32,793 bases of DNA from Soehngenia longivitae (GTDB taxonomy: Bacteria; Bacillota; Clostridia; Tissierellales; Tissierellaceae): positions 1-32,793 of the forward strand of contig NZ_SRIB01000013.1 of NCBI RefSeq assembly GCF_004684055.1, read 5' to 3'. This document shows, in pieces, positions 9,181-15,868 of the stretch; position 1 is the first letter of the stretch; every line of letters starts with the position of its first letter. The translations under genes were made by a program, and so were the position numbers. A model generated the notes under the pieces. It was not told where the DNA came from. It was given only the letters and a program-made list of their open reading frames with translations, and did not search any database.

Positions 9181-9209
9181 GTGTCAAATATAAAGATATA
9201 TTTAGACAC
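9181..9209. repeat. Hairpin at the left end of the IS
   Basis: GTGTCAAATATA at 9181-9192 pairs with TATATTTAGACAC at 9197-9209, with one bulged base and a 4-nt loop. It overlaps the terminal inverted repeat. It could block read-through into the element or be part of the transposase binding site. On the minus strand the same end holds an outward-facing TTGACA (9187-9182), but no -10 lies at the right distance in the flanking DNA. Confidence 0.55.
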
Positions 9210-9248
9210 CCAATCTTTGATATTTAAACATTTTATATCAATTTGGCT

Positions 9249-9314
9249 GTCTCCCCCCTTTTTTGATATGTTTTAATAGGAACAATTAACCAAATCTATA
9301 AAAAAAGGAGAGAC
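9249..9314 (+). promoter_or_regulatory. Possible hairpin hiding the transposase ribosome binding site
   Basis: GTCTCCCCCCTTTTTT at 9249-9264 is nearly complementary to AAAAAAAGGAGAGAC at 9300-9314, which contains the Shine-Dalgarno GGAG of the transposase gene. The pairing has one mismatch and two bulged bases. If both arms are transcribed, for instance by read-through from outside, the hairpin would mask the ribosome binding site. Many IS elements limit read-through expression this way. The promoter of the gene was not identified. Confidence 0.45.
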
Positions 9315-9322
9315 AAACCAAA

Positions 9323-10777
9323 ATGATAGCTTTAATTAATAATTTGTTAAACATTAATAAAATTTTATTTTCTTTACTTGAATCTTTTTTGATTCTATTT
9401 ATTAAAAATCCTATTGTCCCTAAAAGTCACAAACCTGTTAATAAACCTTATAGGAAGATTGAAGTTGATGATATGCCTCCTATTGTTGAAAATAACAAGT
9501 CTTATGATTACCAAGTCCTTTTAAAGGAATATAAGTTAAAACATAGTAAACCTTTAAAGCCTATTAATAGAAGAAAAAAATCTAATATTTCATCTTCTAC
9601 TTATTGTCCCTATTGTGGTGCTCCAAAGGAGTATCTGTACGAAAATAATGGCTCTAATGGTCAGCTCCTTTGCAAAGTTTGTGATAATACTTTTGTTCCT
9701 AATTCTAAACCTAAAAAATCTGTTACTTTTAGATGCCCTTATTGTGGATATACCTTAGAAAAAATCAAGGATAGATCAAATTTCTCTATATATAAATGTA
9801 AGAATAATGATTGTGATTATTTTATTAAAAAATTTAATTCTATGTCTTCCAAGGATAAAGAGTTATATAATAAAGATCCTGGTAAATTTAAACTAAGATA
9901 TATTTATAGGGATTACAATTTTACTTTAGAGAACCTAGCTTCTAATACTCCTAATAGCCCTAAGATTGATATTAACAGAGCTCATAATTCATTAACTACT
10001 ATAGGCTATATTCTTACTTTTTATGTTAATTATGGTCTCTCATCTAGAGAGGTGTCTAGCGTAATGAAGGATGTATTTAATGTTAGTGTTTCGCATCAAA
10101 CAGTTCTTAACTACGCACAAGCTGCAGCCTACTATTTATCTGATTTTACTAAGGATAAAGTTGAAAATATATCTGATATTTTATGTGGTGATGAAACCTA
10201 TATTAAAATTAAAGGTAAATGGAGATATATTTTCCTCATCCTAGATCCTGTAAATAAAATTATCGTATCTAATTTTATTTCTAAAAACAGAGATACATTT
10301 TCAGCTTGTTCAGCAATTAAATCTGCTCTTGATTGTTTTAGTAAATTACCTGAAAATTTAACCTTTGTATTTGATGGTAATCCAATTTATCAATTAGCTA
10401 AATACTTTTATTCTAAACATGGCATAAATTTCGATATAAAAACAGTTGTAGGTTTGACTAATAATGATATTATCTCTACTGAATACAGACCTTACAAGCA
10501 ATTTATAGAACGTTTAAACAGGACTTTTAAGGATAACTATAGGCATACTAATGGCTTTGGTTCTTTTGATGGAGCTATTACCTACGTTACCTTATTTACA
10601 GCCTGGTTTAACTTCTTAAGGCCTCATTCAGTTCTTGATAATGAAGTGCCTATTCATTTAAAAGAACTTGACAGATATGCTAATATGCCTACTAAATGGG
10701 CTAAGCTGATTGAACTTTCTCAATTACATGCAATTGAAAAAGAAAAAGAAAGAGTTTTTTCCGAGGCTGCCGCCTAG
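9323..10777 (+). CDS. DDE transposase with N-terminal zinc ribbons
   Basis: The 484-residue protein has two Cys pairs at C95/C98 and C117/C120 and another set at C138/C141, C159 and C164, which look like zinc ribbons. A helix-turn-helix-like stretch follows (SSREVSSVMKDVFNVSVSHQT, from about residue 240). The catalytic core reads GDETYIKIKGKW (D290), FVFDGNP (D351) and FIERLNRTFKDNYR (E396), a D-D-E triad. The GDETY-KGKW motif resembles the DDE_Tnp_IS240 (IS6-like) fold, but the N-terminal zinc-ribbon region and the TA flanks are not typical of IS6. The residue spacing is intact and there is no stop or frameshift, so the enzyme is probably active. The start at ATG 9323 lies 12 nt after AAAAAAAGGAGAG. 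Its neighbours on both sides are CRISPR genes on the other strand. Confidence 0.9.
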   Translation: MIALINNLLNINKILFSLLESFLILFIKNPIVPKSHKPVNKPYRKIEVDDMPPIVENNKSYDYQVLLKEYKLKHSKPLKPINRRKKSNISSSTYCPYCGAPKEYLYENNGSNGQLLCKVCDNTFVPNSKPKKSVTFRCPYCGYTLEKIKDRSNFSIYKCKNNDCDYFIKKFNSMSSKDKELYNKDPGKFKLRYIYRDYNFTLENLASNTPNSPKIDINRAHNSLTTIGYILTFYVNYGLSSREVSSVMKDVFNVSVSHQTVLNYAQAAAYYLSDFTKDKVENISDILCGDETYIKIKGKWRYIFLILDPVNKIIVSNFISKNRDTFSACSAIKSALDCFSKLPENLTFVFDGNPIYQLAKYFYSKHGINFDIKTVVGLTNNDIISTEYRPYKQFIERLNRTFKDNYRHTNGFGSFDGAITYVTLFTAWFNFLRPHSVLDNEVPIHLKELDRYANMPTKWAKLIELSQLHAIEKEKERVFSEAAA

Positions 10778-10923
10778 CTTTCATTTGAACCTTGAAAACT
10801 TAATATTAAAAGCCGTTATCAAATTCCACACTATACTTATGCCCTTTTTTAGTATATAATTTAGTCAAATCTTATTTAAAAACATATCAAAAGTATTTTT
10901 CTGTTTTCATATCTTTTTTTACA

Positions 10924-11310
10924 CTACCATTTTCTGTATTTTACATGAGAAAATTTATGCTCTGTTACAACTTCTCCATTTTTATTGATGTATTCTTCTG
11001 CTACTCTATGGGTGGTAGAATAAATGGGTATTAACGAGAGGCTTTTTGCATAGTTTACTAAATGATAACATGCACCGAAATCGCCTTGTATTAAAACATA
11101 ATCTGATGGAGAACTACTATCCTTTATCCACACCTTAAAATCATTTAGGACATCAGTCAAATCATCTAAAGATGGGTCTATAGAGCTCCACTTAGCTTTG
11201 AGATTTTGAGGAAGATCTACAAATTCATTAACTCCAAGGGTAGATATCGCATCTTCAATTTGAGATTTAGTGAGTTTATGAGAAAAAATCAAAAGCATTT
11301 TTTTGTTCAT
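10924..11310 (-). CDS. csx20: Csx20, predicted cyclic-oligoadenylate ring nuclease family
   Basis: The 128-residue protein matches the Csx20 pattern: LLIFSHKLTKSQIEDA at residues 6-21, a central DYVLIQGDFGACYHLV at about 70-85, and a C-terminal SHVKYRKW. Csx20 belongs to small proteins found beside CARF effectors of type III CRISPR systems and predicted to degrade or sequester cyclic oligoadenylate, switching the effector off. That role is a family prediction. The start lies 4 nt after the csx2 stop, with GGGG in the end of csx2 as the likely ribosome binding site, so translation is probably coupled. The TAG stop is formed at the junction with the IS. Without the insertion the frame would read W-Y-V-F-stop, so the protein has lost about four C-terminal residues. 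These lie beyond the conserved part and loss of function is not implied. Confidence 0.85.
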   Translation of the reverse strand: MNKKMLLIFSHKLTKSQIEDAISTLGVNEFVDLPQNLKAKWSSIDPSLDDLTDVLNDFKVWIKDSSSPSDYVLIQGDFGACYHLVNYAKSLSLIPIYSTTHRVAEEYINKNGEVVTEHKFSHVKYRKW

Positions 11311-11314
11311 AAGC

Positions 11315-12520
11315 CTATAACCCCTTGTCCGCTAAATATTTTGTCAAAACTTGGTCTTCGAATTTTTTTATAAATTCTTTTAGATTATCATATATCTTAT
11401 TTTCCTTAGGGCTATTATCGTTAAAACCAGCATGAGCTAGTGCATTTCGAAATTCTCCTATATTTTTATATAGTACTCTTAAGTCATAATCTACTATATT
11501 TTCAATTTGAGAATTTAAATTTCTGTCAGATTTATCATTCAAACTATTTTCTATCATAACTCTGTTATTGCGATCAAATAGATTCATATGAAGAGAACTT
11601 GCCACATAATTTATAATATTTTCCCTAAGAAATGTATAAGACTGTTGGACTAAATTAAATTTAGCACACAAATTTGCTGTATAATATATATCAAATACAA
11701 TATCGCCAGAATAAGGTTCAAATATGTCTTTTACTTTATTTAGTATTTTTTCGAAAGGCTTTAATTCATCAATGTTTATAGTTACCAAATCTGTTAACAT
11801 ATTTTTTATATCCAAACCTAAATCTGATATTTTTTTGCCCCTTACAGTATAAAGAGAATTTGAAAATTCATTTAATTTTTTTTGCAGTTTATCTACCTTT
11901 TGGGCTTCTTTATTTTTTGATGCAAGTTGTGATACAGCTTGGTGAATAAGACTTGATAGATCTTCACTATAACCAGTTTTTAAGAATTTATCTGCAGCTA
12001 TCGACCAATCGGTGAGCTTGTTAAAAAGGGAAAGATCAAAAATAGGTTCATGATTATCAACTGTTTTCGCTTCAAAAGCACCATAATATATTTTTTTGAT
12101 ATTTATATTTTTAGTATATTTAGCATAATTAAGTACTGACATAATTATGAGAGGGATCGAACGAAAAGAATGGGTTATATCAACATATATTTCATCCTTT
12201 TCTTCAATTAAATCATACACTGTATTGAAAATTTCCCATATTTCTATTTCGCTTTTACCGTCCATTATAGGGACTTCTTCATAGGAGGTGCAATTTTCAT
12301 CAAACTCTTTCTTTAAACCATTTCCCTCAGATCCAATCCAATGTATTTTTTTAGCTTCTTCAGTCAATACTACATAAAATTTTACATCATTTAACATTTT
12401 AGCTAAAGCAGATTGAACATATTTAGAAGTAAATTCAAATTTTTCACCTTGTTCATTTTCAAGTTTGTACGTCATAAGTTCATATTTACCTGTTCCTAAA
12501 AATGTTATGACTTTTTTCAT
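11315..12520 (-). CDS. csx2: Csx2/Csx1-family CARF-HEPN ribonuclease
   Basis: The 401-residue protein begins with a CARF domain. Residues 4-12 (VITFLGTGK) are the typical first strand and loop, and residues 113-123 (VDITHSFRSIP) are the hallmark motif of Csx2-type CARF proteins. The C-terminal half is helical and ends with a HEPN domain whose R-x4-H catalytic motif is intact (R358-NALA-H363). Proteins of this family bind cyclic oligoadenylate made by Cas10 and then cut RNA non-specifically. The start at 12520 has AGGAGG 7 nt upstream. A minus-strand promoter with TATAAT at 12561-12556 and TTGAAT 15 nt further upstream precedes it. It is the first gene of an apparent operon with csx20 and, before the IS insertion, the RAMP gene. 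The activating Cas10 is not in the window. Confidence 0.92.
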   Translation of the reverse strand: MKKVITFLGTGKYELMTYKLENEQGEKFEFTSKYVQSALAKMLNDVKFYVVLTEEAKKIHWIGSEGNGLKKEFDENCTSYEEVPIMDGKSEIEIWEIFNTVYDLIEEKDEIYVDITHSFRSIPLIIMSVLNYAKYTKNINIKKIYYGAFEAKTVDNHEPIFDLSLFNKLTDWSIAADKFLKTGYSEDLSSLIHQAVSQLASKNKEAQKVDKLQKKLNEFSNSLYTVRGKKISDLGLDIKNMLTDLVTINIDELKPFEKILNKVKDIFEPYSGDIVFDIYYTANLCAKFNLVQQSYTFLRENIINYVASSLHMNLFDRNNRVMIENSLNDKSDRNLNSQIENIVDYDLRVLYKNIGEFRNALAHAGFNDNSPKENKIYDNLKEFIKKFEDQVLTKYLADKGL

Positions 12521-12555
12521 TCTAATACCTCCTAAATAATTGTATTTAACTTAAT

Positions 12556-12582
12556 ATTATACAAAAAATTCGAAACATTCAA
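12556..12582 (-). promoter_or_regulatory. Promoter of csx2
   Basis: On the minus strand TTGAAT (12582-12577) is followed after 15 nt by TATAAT (12561-12556). The -10 is a perfect consensus, but the spacing is 2 nt short. Transcription would start about 30 nt upstream of the csx2 start codon. Confidence 0.5.
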
Positions 12583-12619
12583 TACATACTAAAGAAATAT
12601 TTAATTAACCAATCACAGT

Positions 12620-12648
12620 TTGTTAAACATTGATAAATTTGATATAAT
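12620..12648 (+). promoter_or_regulatory. Promoter of dnaX
   Basis: TTGTTA at 12620-12625 and TATAAT at 12643-12648 are separated by 17 nt, and TGA directly before TATAAT makes an extended -10. This is a good sigma-A promoter, 30 nt upstream of the dnaX start. It diverges from the csx2 promoter, so the two transcription units share this 158-bp region. Confidence 0.75.
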
Positions 12649-12678
12649 TATAAATATTAAACAGTAAGGATGATAGCG

Positions 12679-14280
12679 ATGTATCAAGCCCTATATAGGA
12701 AATATAGGCCTAAGACATTTGACGATATTTTAGGTCAAAATCATGTGACAAAGATATTAAAAAACCAAGTAAAAAGCGGAAACATTGGGCATGCATACCT
12801 TTTTTCGGGAACAAGGGGAACTGGTAAGACTTCAGCTGCGAAAGTGCTTGCGAGAGCTGTGAATTGTTTAAATCCAGTAGATGGCAATCCATGCAATGAA
12901 TGTAGTGTGTGTAAGGGAATATTAGATGAGAGCTTAATGGATGTCATAGAGATGGATGCTGCAAGCAATAGGAAGATAGAAGATATAAGGGAATTAAAAG
13001 AGAAGATAATCTACCCTCCATCAGTTGCAAGGTATAAAGTGTATATAATTGATGAAGTTCATATGCTCACAAATGAAGCATTTAATGCTCTTTTAAAGAC
13101 TTTAGAAGAACCACCCAAACATTTAATATTTATACTTGCGACAACTGAGCCAGAGAAACTCCCTCAGACTATCTTATCGAGGTGCCAAAGGTTTGATTTT
13201 AAGAGAATAACCAACAATGATATAATCTACAATATGCAAACCATACTCGATAGTATGGACATAACTGTAGAAAAAAGAGCATTAGAATTAGTTGCAAGAA
13301 ATTCTGATGGGGCTATGAGAGATGCACTGAGCTTATTAGATCAGTTGATCGCATATGACAGCAACAATATAACCTATGAGGATTGCATCAATATTTTAGG
13401 GATAACAAGCAGTGACTTGATTTTTGAACTAGTTGATGCTATAAATGAAAGGGATATAGGGAAATCTATTGAAATTTTAGAAAGAGTTATTTTAGAAGGT
13501 AAAGACATTCAACAATTTGTAAAGGATTTGACATATCACTTTAGAAATTTGATGATTTCAAAAGTGTCTAAAAATCCTGAAGAACTAATTTTCACAGAAG
13601 ATGTAGAAAGGTATATCGCGCAAAGCAAGAAATTTGAATTAGATGATATATTAAAGTGTTTAGAGATACTAAGAGATACAGATTCAAATGTTAAATGGGC
13701 ACTTCAACCACGTATTGTATTAGAACTAGCAATAATTAAAATGATTGAAAAAGGCGAAGTGACAAAAGAAGATAAAAATGTTTCGCAACATGAGAAAGAA
13801 GAGAAAGAGAGTATTAAAGAGGAAGTAACGAAGAAAATTTCAAAAAATGTTGAAGTAGAGAAAAAAGACTCTAAAACAGTATCAAGTGCAGATGAAGAGA
13901 AATTTTCTTTAAAATATGTAAAGGCACAATGGCCAAAAATCATGCAAATTATTAAATCAAAAAAAATAAGCATATATGCTTTAATTATGGAGGGAGAAGT
14001 ACAAAGAGTAGATGACAATAGGATAGTTATAACATATAAGGAAGGATTTGAGTTCCATAAAAATGCAGTAAATTCTCCACAAAACAAAGAATTTTTAGAA
14101 CAAGTTCTATCTGAATATTTTAGTACACCTATAGAGTTAGTGTTCTTAATGTCAAATCAAATAGATGAAATGAAAGAAGAAGTTAAAGATATACCAAAAG
14201 AAAAAACTAAAGAAGAGAAAATTCAAGAAGTAATTGACTTCTTTGGTGAAGATTTAGTAGAAATTATTGAGGAGGAATAA
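12679..14280 (+). CDS. dnaX: DNA polymerase III subunit gamma/tau
   Basis: The protein is the clamp-loader ATPase that loads the sliding clamp at replication forks. It opens with MYQALYRKYRPKTFDDILGQ, as DnaX proteins do. Walker A is GTRGTGKTS at about residues 43-51. A zinc module with Cys residues follows (CLNPVDGNPCNECSVC). Walker B is IDEVHML, and the sensor region reads TTEPEKLPQTILSRCQRF. After about residue 355 a charged low-complexity linker rich in Lys and Glu leads to the tau-specific C-terminal domain. I chose ATG 12679 because AAGGA lies 8 nt upstream; the in-frame ATG at 12670 overlaps that site. The stop is 2 nt before ybaB and the three genes dnaX-ybaB-recR are a standard Firmicutes operon. 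The 533-residue length is normal. Confidence 0.97.
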   Translation: MYQALYRKYRPKTFDDILGQNHVTKILKNQVKSGNIGHAYLFSGTRGTGKTSAAKVLARAVNCLNPVDGNPCNECSVCKGILDESLMDVIEMDAASNRKIEDIRELKEKIIYPPSVARYKVYIIDEVHMLTNEAFNALLKTLEEPPKHLIFILATTEPEKLPQTILSRCQRFDFKRITNNDIIYNMQTILDSMDITVEKRALELVARNSDGAMRDALSLLDQLIAYDSNNITYEDCINILGITSSDLIFELVDAINERDIGKSIEILERVILEGKDIQQFVKDLTYHFRNLMISKVSKNPEELIFTEDVERYIAQSKKFELDDILKCLEILRDTDSNVKWALQPRIVLELAIIKMIEKGEVTKEDKNVSQHEKEEKESIKEEVTKKISKNVEVEKKDSKTVSSADEEKFSLKYVKAQWPKIMQIIKSKKISIYALIMEGEVQRVDDNRIVITYKEGFEFHKNAVNSPQNKEFLEQVLSEYFSTPIELVFLMSNQIDEMKEEVKDIPKEKTKEEKIQEVIDFFGEDLVEIIEEE

Positions 14281-14282
14281 AA

Positions 14283-14621
14283 ATGGCAAAAGGCGGATAT
14301 CCAGGAATGGGTGGAAACATGAACAATATGATGAAACAAATGCAAAAAATGCAGAAAAAGATGGAAGAAGTACAAGCTAAAATTGACGCAGAAGAAATTG
14401 AGGCAACAGCAGGCGGTGGAGCTATAAAAGTAGTTGTAAATGGGAAAAGAGAAATATTGAGCATAGATATTGATAAAGATGTAGTAGACCCTGAGGATGT
14501 AGAAATGTTGCAAGACTTAATTGTTGCTGCAGTAAATGAAGCTTTAAGAAAAGCAGAAGAATTCGCAGCAAAAGAGATGCAAAGTGTAACAGGGGGCATG
14601 AATATACCAGGGCTATTCTAA
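14283..14621 (+). CDS. ybaB: YbaB/EbfC nucleoid-associated protein
   Basis: The 112-residue protein has the YbaB pattern: a Gly/Met-rich start (GGYPGMGGNMNNMMKQMQKM), a long helix with coiled-coil character, the strand ATAGGGAIKVVVNGK at about residues 41-55, and VDPEDVEMLQDLIVAAVNEA. Members form dimers that bind DNA. GAGGAGG, inside the end of dnaX, serves as its ribosome binding site, so it is translated with dnaX and lies 13 nt before recR. Length and sequence are ordinary. Confidence 0.95.
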   Translation: MAKGGYPGMGGNMNNMMKQMQKMQKKMEEVQAKIDAEEIEATAGGGAIKVVVNGKREILSIDIDKDVVDPEDVEMLQDLIVAAVNEALRKAEEFAAKEMQSVTGGMNIPGLF

Positions 14622-14634
14622 AGGAGAGGTTTAG

Positions 14635-15234
14635 ATGGATTATTATGCATTGCCAATAGCGAACTTAATTGAACAATTTTCGAAACTTCCTGGTATAGGT
14701 AGAAAATCGGCTCAAAGATTAGCTTTTTTTGTTCTCGAAATGGATAGAGAAGAAGCTATAAGATTATCACAGGCAATTATTGAAGCTAAAGACAAAATTA
14801 AATTTTGCAATGTATGTGGAAATTTCACAGATTCAGATAAGTGTACAATTTGCAAAGATAACACTAGAGATAGAAAAACTATATGTATAGTGGAAGGGCC
14901 AAGAGATGTAGTAGCTATGGAAAGAACTAGAGAATACAAGGGACTTTACCATGTACTTCACGGTACTATTTCTCCAATGGACAATATAGGACCTTCAGAT
15001 TTAAACATAAAAGGACTTTTAGAACGCTTTAAAGAAGAAGAAATAAAAGAGGTAATACTTGCGACAAATCCAACTGTTGAAGGAGAAGCAACGGCTCTTT
15101 ATATTTCAAAACTCATCAAACCATTGGGAGTAAAAGTCACTAGAATCGCTCATGGGATACCAGTAGGTGGCGATTTAGAATACTTTGATGAGGTTACGTT
15201 GGCAAAAGCTATGTACAATAGAACAGAAATGTAG
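14635..15234 (+). CDS. recR: Recombination mediator RecR
   Basis: The 199-residue protein acts with RecF and RecO in loading RecA at DNA gaps. A helix-hairpin-helix motif ([14 protein letters not shown], residues 18-31) is followed by a Cys4 zinc finger (CNVC...CTIC, about 58-74). A Toprim domain comes next, starting [14 protein letters not shown] and continuing through [14 protein letters not shown]. The C-terminal Walker-B-like part reads [32 protein letters not shown] precedes the ATG by 6 nt. It is the last gene of the dnaX operon and a terminator follows. Nothing is unusual. Confidence 0.97.
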   Translation: MDYYALPIANLIEQFSKLPGIGRKSAQRLAFFVLEMDREEAIRLSQAIIEAKDKIKFCNVCGNFTDSDKCTICKDNTRDRKTICIVEGPRDVVAMERTREYKGLYHVLHGTISPMDNIGPSDLNIKGLLERFKEEEIKEVILATNPTVEGEATALYISKLIKPLGVKVTRIAHGIPVGGDLEYFDEVTLAKAMYNRTEM

Positions 15235-15239
15235 TACAC

Positions 15240-15275
15240 AAACATGGTTATGTATATTTTAACCATGTTTTTATT
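15240..15275 (+). terminator. Rho-independent terminator after recR
   Basis: AAACATGGTTA (15240-15250) and TAACCATGTTT (15260-15270) form a perfect 11-bp stem with a 9-nt loop, followed by a T-rich run. It ends the dnaX-ybaB-recR operon. Confidence 0.85.
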
Positions 15276-15293
15276 TAAAGTTAAGGAGAAAAT

Positions 15294-15785
15294 ATGATAG
15301 AATCTTTTGAACCAATAGAATCAAGAAACAGTAAAATATTGATACTAGGAAGTATGCCTAGTGTAATATCACTTAACAAATATCAATACTATGGCAACCC
15401 ACAAAATGCATTTTGGAAGATAATATTTGATTTACTTGAAGAAGAATTTGTAAATGATTATGAAATAAAGAAAAATTTACTCATTAAAAATCACATAGCA
15501 CTTTGGGATGTTATAAAATTATGTGAAAGAGATGGGAGTAGCGATTCAAAAATAAGAAATGAAGAAGTAAATGACTTTGAGTCTTTTTTCAAGGAGCATA
15601 TGAAACTAAAAGCTGTGTTTTTTAATGGTAAAAAAGCACAAGAAATATTTATAAAAAAAGTAATGGGGAAAGCCCACATACCTACTGAAATAATCTATGA
15701 AGCGCTACCCTCAACAAGTCCTGCAAATGTAATGAAATATGAAGATAAGAAAAAAGCTTGGGGAAAAATTTTAGAATTTTTGTAG
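15294..15785 (+). CDS. DNA-deoxyinosine glycosylase (UDG superfamily family 6)
   Basis: The 163-residue protein is a base-excision repair enzyme of the hypoxanthine-DNA glycosylase type. It removes hypoxanthine formed by adenine deamination. Residues about 16-41 contain LILGSMPSVISL followed by YYGNPQNAFW, the two motifs that define this group. The C-terminal motif LPSTSPAN lies at about 138-145. The catalytic Asn in YYGNPQNAFW is consistent with the family, whose members use Asn rather than the Asp of classical uracil glycosylases. AAGGAG lies 6 nt upstream of the ATG. The gene stands after the recR terminator and before the sigma-54 activator, and has no obvious terminator of its own. Substrate is by family and was not shown here. 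Confidence 0.88.
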   Translation: MIESFEPIESRNSKILILGSMPSVISLNKYQYYGNPQNAFWKIIFDLLEEEFVNDYEIKKNLLIKNHIALWDVIKLCERDGSSDSKIRNEEVNDFESFFKEHMKLKAVFFNGKKAQEIFIKKVMGKAHIPTEIIYEALPSTSPANVMKYEDKKKAWGKILEFL

Positions 15786-15825
15786 ATGACCTTTTAATTC
15801 TAGTCAATTTTATTATTACCCAGAT

Positions 15826-15836
15826 TGTGATATAAT
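15826..15836 (+). promoter_or_regulatory. Extended -10 promoter of the sigma-54 activator gene
   Basis: TGATATAAT (extended -10 with TATAAT at 15831-15836) lies 32 nt before the start codon. No good -35 is seen at the right distance, as is common for extended -10 promoters. This suggests sigma-A expression of the activator, independent of the operon it probably controls. Confidence 0.5.
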
Positions 15837-15868
15837 TGTTGTAATTATTATAACTTGTAGGTGGTTTT

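Larger units (their letters stand above)
9181..10924 (+). mobile_element. Complete IS element with TA flanks inside the csx operon
   Basis: The ends are imperfect inverted repeats: GTGTCAAATATAAAGATAT at 9181-9199, and GTGTAAAAAAAGATAT read inward from 10924. A second inverted pair, TTTTGATATGTTTT, lies inside at 9261-9274 and 10879-10892 (inverted). A TA flanks each side (9179-9180 and 10925-10926), consistent with a 2-bp target duplication. One transposase gene fills the element, in the opposite direction to the surrounding CRISPR genes. Deleting the element plus one TA rebuilds a continuous csx20 reading frame and a compact operon, which supports these borders. I cannot assign a family with certainty. 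Confidence 0.75.

Noticed and set aside
9153-9187. Outward TTGACA at the IS end as a promoter for the RAMP gene
   Set aside because: At 17 nt downstream lies the ribosome binding site GGAGTG, not a -10 element.
12521-12678. Signal recognition particle RNA upstream of dnaX
   Set aside because: The gene often precedes dnaX in Firmicutes, but this 158-bp region is AT-rich and holds only two divergent promoters.
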